From contig RCSZ01000023.1 of the NCBI GenBank assembly GCA_014898425.1, positions 124,001 through 188,000 on the forward strand: a stretch of 64,000 nucleotides of DNA, written 5' to 3'. Below, one piece after another: positions 22,675 to 35,869 of the stretch (its first letter is position 1; each line of letters starts with the position of its first letter). A model generated the notes under the pieces. That model did not search any database and was not told where the DNA came from. It saw only the letters and a list, made by a program, of their open reading frames with translations. The position numbers and the translations under genes were made by a program. This stretch comes from Botryotinia globosa (lineage: Eukaryota > Ascomycota > Leotiomycetes > Helotiales > Sclerotiniaceae).

Positions 22675-24900
22675 GAGTTTCCTTCCTTTGTATTTCGCGT
22701 TTCGAAAAATGATTTGTTTATATTCTATAAGATAAGGGGTGATTTTTTATTGTATTATTTATAAATTTTTGTTATTATAAAAATAAAATTAAAAGTATTT
22801 CTATACTTTTATAAAAAAAAAAAAAAAAAATTCCTGTGTTTTTTATATTATAAATAATTGAAATAGTAAATATAATATTTTTTATATATTTTATTGTTTT
22901 GTTAATAAATCATTGAATGTTTTATAAAACTAATTCTTTTTTTTAAGTAATATAGTTATTTCGATAATATATTTTTTCTAGTTAATATATAATTTATTAT
23001 AATTATTTTTTTATTTAATAGTGTTTTATTTATTGTATTGTGTTTTATTATTGATTTATTAGATTTAATTATTCCTATTTGTTTATATTGTTCTAAATAT
23101 ATTGCTAGTATTTTAATTAATGATTTTTATTATTTTGAAAATAGTTTTTTTGCTTTTTATAATTATTATTGTTATCAAAAAAAAGCTTTGTATTCTAGTA
23201 TTTAATCGATATATTCCTGATATTAATTTTATATATCAAAGCTATATATATTATAATATTATTTCTAAAAATAATATTAAGGAAAAAGTAGATAATAATA
23301 TTATAATTTGATAAGGGAAATGATATATAAAAAGTATAAAGGTTTTCTTATATAAAGAGATTAAATAAAGGAGTATTTATAAATCTTAGTTGATAGAGAA
23401 ACTAAGTCTTTTAATTATTAATAAACTGAATCGATTTGATAATTTAATAAAACATTTTATAGATTTTTATTGTTTTATAATAGATTATTCATTGTTTAGA
23501 TTTCGAGTATATTTTATTAATGTTTTTGGGAATATAGAATATTTTTTTTTTTTGGATATTATTATATTAGGATTTATTATTAATCTTATTTCTTTAATAA
23601 ATTTGAATTATAAAAGTAAATTTCTTGTTTTTATAATATATTTTTATATAATCTTTATAAATATTTCAATCATATCATTTCCAGTTTTTATATCTATAAT
23701 ACCTATAATTTCTATATCTCCTACATTTACATTTATAGAATCCAATATACTTTCAATAATAATAGGGATACTAGACTTTATTCTTTTTTGAACTACTTAT
23801 AAAACACTAAGTGTTTTTTTTTTCTTATATTTATTATATGTTATATAAAAGGTATAGAATTAAATCTCCTGAAATATCTCTTTCTCTTTTCAGATTAAAT
23901 AATAATAAATATCAAAATGAAAATAAAAAAATAAATAATAAAAGCTCTTAGATTTTTCACTAAATTTCCATCATCTTTTTATATATAGCTATTACATTTC
24001 AATTCAAGAGTAATATTCGAAATATATTATATATAATATATTATAAGATTACTATTAATTTATTAATTATACTTTATTATTCAATTTCTTTTATTCCTTT
24101 TTTTATTTATAAAACTTCTTAAACTATTCAATATAAGATTCTATTGCTTGTTTTTGATAGTATATTAGTATTTAGTTATCGTATTTCTAGCCCTAAAAAA
24201 GATTTGTTTTTTGATTCAAAAATTCTTTATTCTGATTGAAAGGTTTATATAAGAAAATCTAATAATTAAACAAATTCTTTCAAAAAACCTTATTAGATTG
24301 ATAAGAATCCTAATCATCAGTTTAAAAGATTACAGATTGTAATTACTCAATCATCACCAAATTAATATAATAATAATATTAAAAAAAAAGATTTTTAAAA
24401 CTTCAAAAATAATAATATAAATGAGATTAAAAATAAAGTTATTTTATTAATTACAAAGGAAATATATAATAATAATAAAATAAATATTATTAATTTTAAA
24501 TATCCTTTTTCTCTATCAAACTTTCTAGAATAATAATATTAAAGATCTAATTCTATTATAAAATTCTCTAACTGTATTGATATAATAACAATTCTTCAAT
24601 ATTATTTATATATTGATTTAGAAAAAACTTTTGTAAAAAATAAAATATTATAAAAAGTTTGATATCAATCTTATAAATCTAATTCTAATAAGAATTTTAT
24701 TAATATTAATTCTGAAATTTACAAATTAATATTGAAAATATATAAAAAACAATAATAGGAATTAATATATTTAGCAATAATCTATAATATATTAATATTT
24801 GAGAGATTATATTCCTGTTTTTGTTAAGGTAAACAATTATAAAGGAAAAAAAAGCAAATTCAGTTTTGAGAAAAGGATGATTTATTATTAAGCATTAAAT
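22675..24900. other. Unexplained 2-kb region between Gypsy pol and 3' LTR
   Basis: The region holds a 133-codon plus ORF (23390-23791), an alternative minus frame over the same bases that looks more protein-like (SINVNVGDIEIIGIIDIKTG), and a plus frame at about 24300-24500 with Asn/Lys/Gln-rich protein-like sequence (LQIVITQSSP). It is too long for a normal chromodomain tail. It might be an additional ORF, sense or antisense, or a remnant of another element. I do not recognise it. Confidence 0.4.
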
Positions 24901-25399
24901 AGAATTCTATTATATTATAATTTTCTTTTTTCTTGAATTCTATATTGATAGTTTTTCTTTTTTGTTATATTTTTTCAATATTCTTTTTATATTATTGAAA
25001 TTGTAAAAAGCTTTTTATATATCTTTTATTAACTGATAACCCTTCTATTAAATTAAATATTGAAAGTCTTTTCCCCTTTTTCTATATATTATAATTTATT
25101 TTATTTTGTATTTAAAATGATTATCTATTTCTTTCGATAATAATAAATCTATAATATTCAGTTGTTTATATTATAATTTTAATAAAAATATATAGAAAAT
25201 ATTATAGATTTTATAAATTAATAGTAATTTAAATTTGTATATTTAATCACTAATTTTTATATCTATTATTAAAAAAAGATTTATAAATTTATTTAAAAAC
25301 TTTTTTTTTAATCAAAATTGTTTAATATTCTGGATACTTAATATTACTTTATTTTCAATATTATATTAATATAAAATTGTATTTTCCGTTTTATTTGCT

Positions 25400-28000
25400 T
25401 TATAATTGATAATTATTTATTATAATTCTTTGAATTTCTCTTTTTCTTTATTAAATAAAACAATTCATTTGTATATAACTAAAATTCTTCTTATAATATT
25501 AATATTCTTATTAATATAACTAAAAATAAATAGGAATTTATATATTATTTGAAAAAAAAAATATTTATAATATTATATTATATTATATTATATATAAATT
25601 CTATAAATAATAATAATAATACTTAATTGTTTTAATAATAATTAGTATAATAACTAATATAATAAATTAAATTTTGATTTTGTTTTTTTATTTAATTATT
25701 GATTTGTAAATAGAATATTATTAAAAACTTATATTATATTCTCAAATAAAATAGAAAATTACCTTAAAATTTGTTTGTGAATTATAATCCTTTATTTAAA
25801 ATAATATCCTTTAAAACCTTAAAGTTTTTGAATATATTTTATATTAATATCTATACTAATTCCAATAATATAATTGATTTGATTATAAAAATATATTAAA
25901 TAAATTTTGTAAATCTATTTATAATTATTAAAACTATATTATAAATATACTTATTTAATTTTAATAAAAATAAATCTATAATAAAATTTATAATTATTTC
26001 TTTCTAAAAACTATAGAATATAAAAAAAGCTTACAATTTGCTATATAATTTATACCTTTTAATAATAATTCATTGATATATTATATATATCTAAATATAA
26101 TTCTTGATATCTTTTTTCATTAAAAATCAAAAATATTTTGATTTTAAAATTTTAAATATCTTTGTAATATTTCAATATCTATTTATAGAATTATTATAAT
26201 AAACTTTCAGAATTTCTGTTTTCAAAATAGAATCTAATAATATATAAATATTCCTATAGTATATAAAAAGCCTATTAATACCCATTTATTAAAATAAAAC
26301 AATTTTAATAGAATATAATTTTTGATTTAAATACTTTTTATTTTTTATAAAATCATTATTTTACTGAAATTATAATAAAATAGATTTTATTATTTTAGAT
26401 ATTGATTTGAATATTATTTTGTTTTCTATTAAAATATAAATTATTTGATAAAGTATCAACTATTTATAATCAATTTTAATTAATAAATATAATTGTTTAT
26501 AAAATAATAGATTATGCTTTTCTCTTTATAAAAAGCTTATAATATTATATAGAAACTTCACCTTCTCGATAGAAGTACTTTAAAATAATTCTATCATTAT
26601 TAATTTATTTTTTAATTTATTTTGAAATATAAATAATATATTATTTATACCCTCTATATTCATTATATAATCTAAATAATATAATAATTTATTAATAGAA
26701 TTTAATTTTTCTATTTTATATTTTATTTCGAAATTGTATATTATTAAAACTTTAGTTTATCTAACTTATCAATTATTTAGACTTTTTTTTATTATAAAAT
26801 ATTGAAATATATTATAATCTAATATAACTATAATAATATATCAACTATCTATTATATAATAATACCATTTTATAAAAGCAATATATATAATCAATAATTC
26901 TTAATTATAAATGAAATATTATTATTTTATTAAAATTAATTTTCTTAAATAAAATATAACAAGATATTATTATTGAATTAATATTTTTAAAATTTCTTTA
27001 AAGAATAATTGAAATAATATATAATCTAATATAAATATCAATATATCAATTTCAAATATTATATAAAATAATAAATTAAAGTATTAAAGAATAAAAATCA
27101 AGATAAAAACTTTTTTCAATATTTCGAATACTTTTTAAACTTTATTTATTTATTTGAATATTATTACTATTTTCTTTTTGTAAATATCTTTCATTAATAT
27201 AATTATATTATAAATTATTGTCAAATAAATTCTAATAAATTAGTAATAAAAGTTTATAAAATCAAGAAATATTTATATATCTTTTAGACTATTTGATATA
27301 AACTATTTGATAATAATCTAAATCTAATTAGGTTTTATAATTATATTTATAATTGAAATAATAAAACCTAAAAATTCAATTTTATTAATATAAAAGATAT
27401 ATTTCTTTAATTTAATATAAAGCATATATTCAAGGAATTATATAAAAATCTTTTGAATATTTGTTATATATATAACTTAATTTTTAGAATAAATAAAAAT
27501 ATTATTAAGATATATTATATAAATATTATTTATTAGATTTATTAATATTTGATTTATATATATTTGAAATATAACTAAAATATTAATCAAATCAAAAAAT
27601 ATTATTTTATATTTGTATTAATTATATTATATATAAAACACTATCTTCTACTCATTTTCTGTTTAGATATGGATATAATAATATATGTTTTTTAGATTTA
27701 ATTTGATAAATATAATACTTTATTAAAAATAATCTAAGAATTTATTAATAAAAGGCAAAAGGGTTTTATTCTTTTTTATAATTCGATTTAATTTTTTATA
27801 ATCAATATATAATTAATAACCTTTCTTTTTCTTAGAAATAAATATAATTAATACTTTTGTAAAACTAATAAATTATTTTATTTATTCTTTTTTTTAATAT
27901 TTATTTAAATATTTTTATAATATTATAAATTCTTGTTCTAATAAAATATAGATTGGGTTTCAAAAAGATATTGAATTGGATTCGAAATCAATATAATATT
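25400..28000 (-). pseudogene. pol of the nested Gypsy element
   Basis: Minus-strand reading through RIP stops gives the Gypsy reverse transcriptase at about 27850-27600 (LYIDY-like block, then INKFLDYF and IKLNLKNIYYYIHI, compared with family LVDYRxLNxxT, LPxIxELLDRL and KLDLRDAYHQI). The YLDD box survives as IYLNNIFIYSK at 27515-27483. The integrase core at about 25960-25650 reads IVLIIINRFTKFI, then KDIILNKGL and FTNKF, matching VDRFTK and DIVSDRGPQFTSKFW. Limits are approximate. Inactive. Confidence 0.88.
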
Positions 28001-29932
28001 TTATTAAATAATAATTAAATAAAAAACTATTTTTGTTTTTTGAAAAAATATTCTTATATTCTTTAAATTCTTTAAGGATAATAAATAAAGAAAATACAAA
28101 TATTAAACAATTATTTTTGTTTTTTTAAAGTAATGCCTTATTTTCTAAAAATATTATAAAAATTTGAATTTTATTTTTCATTTCTTTATAAAACTTTTTT
28201 ACTAAAATTATTTCTAAATTATTAATTTGGGATTGATATTAAAATAATATTGATTTCTAGTTGATATTGGGATTAACTTTTTGTAATTAAAAAAGATTTA
28301 GAATTATATTTATTCAGAATAAATCTAATATTATTAATATAAATTTGTGGATATAGATTTTTTATTTCTCTTAAATATTTTTTATTTTAATAAGAAAGAT
28401 ATAATCTCTATATAATATTATTATAATATTATTTATAAATATAAATAGAATTTCTTTTTGAAAAGGTTTCTAATTTTATTCAATATATTTGCTTTATTGA
28501 ATAATATTAATTTGTATTTCTAAATTGATAAGATATTAAAGTATTATTAGCTTATTTTCTATATTGAAGATTATTATAATTATAAATATTATTCGTTTTT
28601 TTTTTGAAGATTTAATATCAATAGAATACTCATTATTATTATTAAATCTAAATATTTCCTATATAAATAGATTTAGAAGATTTATTATTTTATAAATAAT
28701 CAGTTTTATTATAATTTTTATTATAATATTTATATATTTAGGGTTTTTGATAATAAATAATATAATATTCCTTTTATTGATATCAATAATATTAGATTGT
28801 TTATATATGATTTATATATAACAAATAAATAGAAGATCTATTAATTTTATTCGAAATATATTTTAAAAATTAATTTGATTCTTAGTTTTTATTATTTGTA
28901 TTTATAGATTTATTAGCTTTTTAATAAAAGTGTTTATAAAAGTTTCTATTTTGAATTAAAAATTGATTATACTTTTAATTACAATACAATTTTTCTATTT
29001 CGGATTTTCGATATAATTTATTTATAATTTTTAATCTATAAGTTTGTTTTATAAGATTATTATATATTTTGGATTATTATAGAAACTCTATTATTCTTTA
29101 AATTATTTTAGATAGAAGCTTTAATAAAAGCCTTTTTTTTCAAATACTATTTATTTTTAAATCAATATTTTCTTTTAATTCTTTTAAATAAAGAATAAAA
29201 GTATTTATTGTTTTATTCTCTTTTTATTTAATATATATCATTTTCTAAATTAATAATTATTATTGGGATTCTTTATTTATAATTATATTATATATATATT
29301 CTTTGAAATCTTTTTAGTTTATTTATTTATTAGCTGATTTGTCTTTGTATTAATATTATATTGTTAAAGATTATTTTTCAAAATATTGAATAATATAATA
29401 TATTTTCTTTTTATTGATTACAAAATGATATCCCTTATTGAATCGAAATATAATCTTTATTTGAAAGAAAAAGTTTTTTATATTTTTAATATCTTTTCTT
29501 TTATATTACTTTAATCTTTATAGCTTTAGAAGTTTTCCTAGAAAAAAGATGAAATCTTAATGAATTATATTTAATATAAATATTGAATCGTTATAAATGA
29601 TTAAAATGGATATATATAGAATACTATTTATAACTATTTTATAGACTTTTTTTATAATTATTATATCTTTTTATATTTCTTGAAATTACTAGGTCAAAAT
29701 TATATTTTCTTTATTAACTAATTATAATAGAATTGTTTATATATCGATATTAATATCTTATAGGAATTGATTAATATTTTTATCTAATTGGAATAAAATT
29801 GTATTATATAACTTTATATCTATAATATTATTAAGAATTCTTTTTATAAAAATTATAATAATATCGATAATTAATCAATAAATAAAGTTTTTAAAAATTA
29901 ATAGATTACTCTAAAAAAAGAATAAAAAGAAT

Positions 29933-30205
29933 TGTTAGAATAAAGAATAGCAATAAATCAATTTTAGATATATTTTGAAATAAGATTTTTCATTATTTTT
30001 CTAAAATTATTAAAAATATAAAATTTATAACAAATGGATTGATTTCAATACAAAAGCTTGAGATTAGAAATTAGATCTTCAAGATATCTCAAAAAAGAAA
30101 AAGGTTTGTAAAATATTCTAAAATGAAGGAATCCATAATACAAAAGGGGCTCGAGGGTCTCCCGCCACATGATCTCACATGACTTATAACCTTGTGACCT
30201 TGACA
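29933..30205 (-). repeat. 5' LTR of the nested Gypsy element
   Basis: 273 bp. The first two thirds are AT-shifted, while the last about 80 bp keep GC (GGGGCTCGAGGGTCTCCCGC near 30142-30161). Confidence 0.92.
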
Positions 30206-31802
30206 TAAATAGTATTATATTTCTTTTATTTTTATACAATTTCTTTTATATACTAATAGATTTTTATAATTAATTAATTAAATCAAATATCTCTTTTTTA
30301 AAATCAAAACAAACTAAATTATATACCTTTACATTTTTATAAGTAAATATAAATTTATTATAAAAATAGAATATTTATTATATAATAAAATCAAATTGAT
30401 ATTGTAATATATATAATTATTTGATTATAATTATAAAATATTTATTAAATAGTTTATTTCTATACTCCTTTTTAATTGATTTCAAAATAATACTATTCCA
30501 TTTCAATAATATATTTCATTAATATTTATCTTCCTTGAAATTATTCTATATATAAATATAAAGCTTTTTGAATATTAATAACAATAAGTTATAATTAATA
30601 TAAAAAAACTAAAGTATACTTTCTTTGAATATAATCAGAAATACCTTATAATATATATCTATAAATACCTTTATATATTATAAGATTTTATAAAATATTG
30701 AAAGCTTGAAATCGAAATTATTATTATTCTTATTATATTTCTTATTATTGATATAGAATTTTAATAAATTAATAAAAGATTATATATTGAAATGTAATTT
30801 TGATATTTTATTCTTTCAGAATTTATAATCTTTATTATTTCTATTGTTATTACTATTTTTATTATTAAAGTCTTTTATATCTTTGTTTTTATTATATTCA
30901 TTTTTATTATCTTCATTTATATATTTGAAATCGTTTTTAATAAATTTGTAAATAATTCCGAATTTGAATTTGAATTTCTTAATATTAATATTTTTTAAAC
31001 CTTTTTGAATTTATATTTTTATTTATTTATCAATAATAATTTTATAAAATTATTTAAATAAAACTATAAATATTTTAATATCTATTCTCGATAAATATAT
31101 TTCTCAAATATATAATATTATATATAACTTTTATATATAAATCTGATAGATTTTCGGGAATTATATAATTATAAATATTCTAAAATTATAATAAAAAATT
31201 TCTACCAAATCATTATTATTAATATCCTTATAATTGTACTATTTATATTTGAATTTGATATATTTGATAAACTCTTTATTATTAATAGCAATAGCTTTTT
31301 TATTATCTAGTATTACTTTTAATAAATTAAATTATTCCTTATACTTTTCCTTTTCCTTTTTTATATATATATTCTTATCGATAATATCCTTAATAATTAA
31401 AGTAATATTACTTTCTGATATATTTGTATATAGGTAAAGGTATTTCAAAAGTTATTATAAATATATATATATTTATATATATATAAATTTTTTTTATAAA
31501 TATAAAGAATAATAAAAGTCTTTATTTTACCTAATACAATATATAATACAAAAATAAATATATAATAAATATAAAGTCAATTTATTATATTTAATAAAAT
31601 CAAACTTTTTGAATATATCTTTCTAATACAATTATCCAAAGTATATTCTTTAATATTATAAAAAGAAATAATACATTATATCTAATATAATAATATCTTC
31701 TCTATAATCTTTTTAGAATTTCTATCAATTCTAAATACTATATAAAAACACCTAATATTTTTAGTAAAATCCAAGGCTCTAATTTATAATATCACTAATT
31801 AA
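30206..31802 (-). pseudogene. 5' part of the split copia element (leader and gag)
   Basis: Continues the copia element on the other side of the nested insertion. Asn-rich coding at about 30900-30790 (NNKNSNNNRNNKDY) suggests gag. The insertion of the Gypsy element therefore fell in or near gag. A primer-binding site next to the LTR at 31802 could not be settled. Confidence 0.65.
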
Positions 31803-31972
31803 TATTAATATCAACTTAATTGATATAAATATAAATACTTAATCCTATATAATTGTATTCGTTCTTGATTATTATTAACTATAGAAAGCTAGGTACTAAA
31901 TATATAGAGAAACGCTAGCACAACGCTAGTTAATACAGTGCCCTCTTTGATCACATGATCGATGTCCCAACA
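31803..31972 (-). repeat. 5' LTR of the split copia element
   Basis: 170 bp. The inner (left) part is AT-shifted (TATTAATATCAAC) while the outer right half is intact (ACATGATCGATGTCCCAACA). The polarity is opposite to that of its partner. Confidence 0.92.
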
Positions 31973-32093
31973 GTATTATTAGACTTGTCGATGATTTGAA
32001 GCTTTTACGCCTAACAAGTTTCAAGTTCTTTTCTCGACTCCATGATCGATTCGGATCAGTCATCAGAGCCGCCGCCGTTGAGGAAAAGGTATC

Positions 32094-32381
32094 TTGGTGT
32101 CTTTGAGTGAGAAGAGGGAATCGAAACAGCGGTGGGGATTCTATCCTCTATTTCTTTTCCATAATTTAAGACGAAAGGGAGAATTGGTACGACAACAAGC
32201 ATTTGGAGATTTACGACCACCCGATCATCGCAAGCAAATCCTCCCTTCAATGACAGCCCTTATCAACGCCCAAACCCGCAAATTCTTTCCGTCTGGTGAC
32301 AGGATCCCACTCAAGTCCCTCCTTCAACCGCATCCGCTTCAAAAGCGCTCCAAGCTCTTCATCCTCCGAAAGTCAGACTAG
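32094..32381 (+). pseudogene. Competing plus and minus ORF relics, unknown
   Basis: The plus strand has a 95-codon ORF (MVSLSEKRESKQRWGF start). On the minus strand 32372-32247 a 41-codon open stretch reads EDEELGALLKRMRLKEGL then EWDPVTRRKEFAGLG, which has the look of a genuine helical protein. The two cannot both be genes, and I favour the minus reading as a relic exon. No family was recognised. It lies about 280 bp from the retrotransposon edge. Confidence 0.3.
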
Positions 32382-32942
32382 TGTTGTTAGTTCATTACGT
32401 TTGTATGATGTATAAATATGAAAGTCGTGGTATATTATCTGGTGTCAAGTAGTTACCCATAGAGATAGAGTTAGATCTAGCCCTCTCTAAAAGTTATTGG
32501 TTAATTGACCAGATCGAGCCAACAAGAAACGAGATGCGATCGAAACCTTATTTTCTCAAGAGAAGAGCGATAAATGAGAATTCTGACTATGAATGGCATA
32601 TTGATCGTATGTAATAATTTCGAGCCCTCTTGTGGCCTTAAGCTACACAATATAACCGTAACAGTGGAACATCATCCAACGAGACATATGTAAACTTCCC
32701 ATCAACCAAAAGCTCTATCTCCACTAATCAATTAGCTTCCTATCCCATCTCATTCGCCCTTCTCTCTTCCCCGTTGATTCGTCACCTAATTATTCCAAAA
32801 TGGTCTTGAGTCTGCCGACGCCATGATACCTATGAGATTAGCCAACGTAAGGTAATCATGGGTGATGCCAAAACCGGAAAGACAACTGTTGCATACGTAA
32901 ACATACCAGTGACCAGAGATCGAAGAAGGAAGTAGATCTTAT

Positions 32943-33129
32943 TTTCAGTCAAAGAAGCCCAAAGATGTGATATCCAAGCCTATCCAACGGAAATTATAGG
33001 TTGCTAAAGGTACTGGTCGATCTTCATCACTTTCTAGGTTGAGTCAAGTCAGTTTTTCACTGATCAAAGAAAAACTAAAGAAGAACAGTGGCGAGGCTGC
33101 CCCCGTTAAGGCAGAAGAGGCTGAGAAGT
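32943..33129 (+). pseudogene. Basic protein relic with in-frame stop
   Basis: A frame reads SKKPKDVISKPIQRKL, a TAG stop, then VAKGTGRSSSLSRL followed by a Lys/Glu tail (IKEKLKKNSGEAAPVKAEEA) and a terminal stop at 33127-33129. The composition suggests a small basic nuclear or ribosomal-type protein, but I cannot name it. The TAG could be a mutated CAG. Probably a broken gene. Confidence 0.3.
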
Positions 33130-33396
33130 AGAGTGATAAGTACAAAATCGTTTACTGCCGTTTGAGATAGAAGAAGAGAAGAAGTAATTCAATTCAAATT
33201 CACGGAATGCTTGATAAATATTTCCTCCCGACCCCTCACAGATCTCTCGTGCGATTCAAAATACGCAAGCATGTTGAGATTCATCTTTCTTCGATTATTG
33301 GTTCTGTATAAAGAGAAGAAAGCCAACCCTGGAGAGGAAATTCTCGATCTTCTTGGTCTTCTAGAGGTCTCACTAAGGGAGGTGGTGGTCTTACTC

Positions 33397-33847
33397 TCAT
33401 ACCATCGATAATCTAAAAAGGCTTCTCAAGAGATACGAAGTAGTGCAGCAGTCCAATAGTGCAGAGTACATATGCAGTGTTTCTTTGTTCATGACAATGG
33501 ACAAGTTGCCATATACATTTGTCTTAGTCCCCTTTCTGTGTCCAACCCATATGATATCAAGATCCCCAGTATCAGCATATAACTGAAGTAGAGTCTTGAT
33601 ATAATTTTGATCAGAGATGCTCCAACTTTGCATACCAAATTGATTTTCAACCCCGACCTGCGAAATTTCAATTGGTTGCGTTTGCTCATGCCATAGCATC
33701 CAATGCGCGAGCATCAAAAGTACCAACGTAGTCACCTGGTTTTTTCAAACTCTCGAAGTTGACATTTGTTGATTCATTGAGAATCTGCTTCATCATGGGA
33801 AATTCAGTCATAAAACTTGGGTAGCAGACTCCATGGCGGCAGCGATT
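33397..33847 (-). pseudogene. Frameshifted relic of an unidentified protein
   Basis: Two minus-strand frames each look like true protein and join end to start. The first is 33847-33686 (CYPSFMTEFPMMKQIL, later DYVGTFDARALDAMA). The second is the 112-codon ORF 33735-33397 (VGVENQFGMQSWSISDQNYI, later TGDLDIIWVGHRKGTKTNVY). A frameshift near 33700 would link them. I do not recognise the family. The region continues upstream into stop-ridden sequence. Confidence 0.4.
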
Positions 33848-34030
33848 CTACTAGGGCCCGTCATATTTCAACGAAATTATCACTCTTTACCAAGCGAGTT
33901 ACTCTATAGACAGAAAATTGTCGTGATGCAAAGCGTATTCAGCTCCAGAGTAACGTGCCCAGCGGTTCAATGATGTTGAGTGGAAGCTAGATATTCTGTA
34001 TGAACCTGTACAGAGCTGCCAGAGCATGAC

Positions 34031-34480
34031 ATGCGTGCCTTTCAGTCCCTCGGGCGTGAAATTGATCGTGCTTGTGCTAGCTATTTTTGCAAGAAGCCGG
34101 GGGGAAGTGAATTTTACTACGTCAGTACTAGATTATTTCCTGATCTTTTGAAAGTGCTGGCGGTAAAAGAATCTGGCTTAATCAATAGACTTCATCACGA
34201 CGGAAGTGGCCGAAAGTTTGAGAAGAAGCTCCGATGATACGACTCAAATGGTTTATTCATATGTTAAAATTGGTATTTTGGCTGGCACGAGGAAGTGGCC
34301 ATATATTTTGTGTGCATGGGGAGGCCAAATGTGAAGGTGTTTCGCTATACTACGATCAAACCTCATAAGATTGGTCTGTGTAATGGGGGGATATGTTCAA
34401 TACCATGGATTCATGAAAGCGTCTGCATCATTAAACAGATTCTTTATAAATTGGCGAAAAGAGTGGAAGGGACAAAGTAA
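34031..34480 (+). pseudogene. Short plus-strand ORFs, unidentified
   Basis: Two ORFs of 68 codons (34031-34237, MRAFQSLGREIDRACASYF) and 61 codons (34295-34480, MAIYFVCMGRPNVKVFRYTT) lie 57 bp apart. Composition is protein-like, but nothing links them or names them. Possibly remnants of one gene. Confidence 0.25.
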
Positions 34481-35202
34481 TAGGAGGTAGTGTCAAAGTT
34501 ACGTCAACGCAACCAGACATAAGTTTTTGACGTTCTCCAGAAGGCTCTCATCCGCGCTCTTGTTCCGCGGCGGCATTCTTGGACGTTTTTATGTATGGCC
34601 AACTTTTAGTCGAGAAACTACTGCGCAGTGGCTTCGAGTTGCCTTTCATGACTTTAAGAGCCATTTTGCGTAGCTCTCTAAGCTCCTCAGGTGCGCAGTA
34701 TAAGATGCATCTGAGCTGTTCCTAAGCTCAGTTTTCCTGTAGGAATTGGATTTCGTGATCCTGAGGGATATTACAAACTATACATGGGAAGCAAGAAACA
34801 CCGAAGTTCATCCCCACACCCTCATACTCATATTTTCTCTTCCACTCGGAAACTAAAAAGAAAGCTCGCTGAGAAAGTACTGTTATATGTTAGCAGAACA
34901 TTTGTAAATATTGGACTTTAGTGAATACAATACTGCATTGCACAAATTCTTGGTGACATTTACCTTATCAGTATCAAGAACCTATTGGGACTAGGTACGC
35001 AATATTACCGCAATCCATACGTGCTGCCCATAGTCATAAGGATAACACCCATAGAAGACCTTGATGACATGCCCAAAGTCAAGTGAATCAACGTGAATAT
35101 TTCTGATAGATTCATGACTTCTCGATACGCTTGTACTCTCATAGAAGTAGCTTACAAGGTCCCCTTTGGTTCAAACGAGTGCCGAAACTCCGGTAAAGGA
35201 AA

Positions 35203-35651
35203 ATGTATTATCATCTTAGCCATATTCGTCCGGTTCAGAATCCTTATGATTATCGGAAGCCCAACTGCCCATATCAGCGCTTTCTTCGACATCAATGGGG
35301 TCCATATACTATATGCACCCGTAAGCGAAAACCTAAGACTCGAAAAATAAGGGCCAATGGAACATTTCGAGCACAGCCAGTATTCAGAAACTTCATCACA
35401 GCAACCGGTGCTGAAAACTACAATATTTGTCAGGATGATGGATGGATTACACATCAGGAGGTTGATCATGTATGTTTCCCTCCCACTGCTTTCGCTTTCC
35501 TCCATTAAACACCCTATATTTTCCATCCCACCACAAAAATGCCTCCCAAAAAAACCATGCCAAGACTCTGTAGGCACTCCCTGAGCGGTTTCCTGGTGCT
35601 GAAGGATGTAATGGCACTTATTACAAGCTTTCCGTCGCCACAATGAAGTAG
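35203..35651 (+). CDS. Small cysteine-containing protein, two exons (partial)
   Basis: Exon 1 (35203-35469, 89 codons) begins MYYHLSHIRPVQNPYDYRKP and ends at a strong fungal donor GTATGT. The proposed intron is 35470-35573 (104 bp, GT...TAG). Exon 2 (35574-35651) keeps the phase and reads ALPERFPGAEGCNGTYYKLS before a TAG stop. The 114-residue product has four Cys (in NCPY, TICT, NICQ and EGCN), many Tyr and Arg, and no hydrophobic N-terminus. The in-frame TAA just upstream means either the ATG at 35203 is the start or an earlier exon, perhaps carrying a signal peptide, is missing. Size, cysteines and short intron would fit a secreted effector-like protein, but this is inference. A 221-codon minus ORF over the same bases is most likely a shadow. 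Confidence 0.45.
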
Positions 35652-35869
35652 AAGTATCAATAATCGAAATGCGTGTGACAAAACAAAGCTTGATAGTAGT
35701 AAGGTTGCAGAGGTACCGTCTAGTAAATGCGGATCGAGTTCGGTGGGAGTGAACGTGGGTGCGATATGTCCTCGATCGAGGCTTTAGAGACTCACAATAC
35801 AATTCAATTCTAACCACTCAGCCACTCTGGAGACAAAATTAATTCCCGTCTCCTTCTTCTTTACCACCC

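Larger units (their letters stand above)
22402..30205 (-). mobile_element. Nested Ty3/Gypsy retrotransposon
   Basis: LTRs of 273 bp, 22402-22674 and 29933-30205, align without gaps. The target duplication TAAAT is exact (22397-22401 and 30206-30210). Pol is on the minus strand in Gypsy order, reverse transcriptase before integrase. A purine tract (AAAGGAAGGAAACTC on the minus strand) directly precedes the 3' LTR. It is 7.8 kb long, with roughly 2 kb between integrase and 3' LTR that pol does not explain. It is younger than the copia element it interrupts. Confidence 0.93.
18422..31972 (-). mobile_element. Ty1/copia element, split by a nested Gypsy element
   Basis: LTRs of 170 bp each, 18422-18591 and 31803-31972, align without gaps. 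The flanking 5-bp target duplication GTATT is exact (18417-18421 and 31973-31977). Without the nested Gypsy element and its duplicated site, the copia element is about 5.74 kb, a normal size. RNase H and the C-terminal pol sequence are on the minus strand near the left end, and Asn-rich gag-like sequence lies next to the nested insertion on both sides. The insertion divides the GC-balanced island. Confidence 0.93.

Noticed and set aside
35152..35817. 221-codon minus-strand ORF
   Set aside because: It overlaps a plus-strand two-exon reading with a good donor site. Its composition looks like an antisense shadow, and it has no start context or family similarity.
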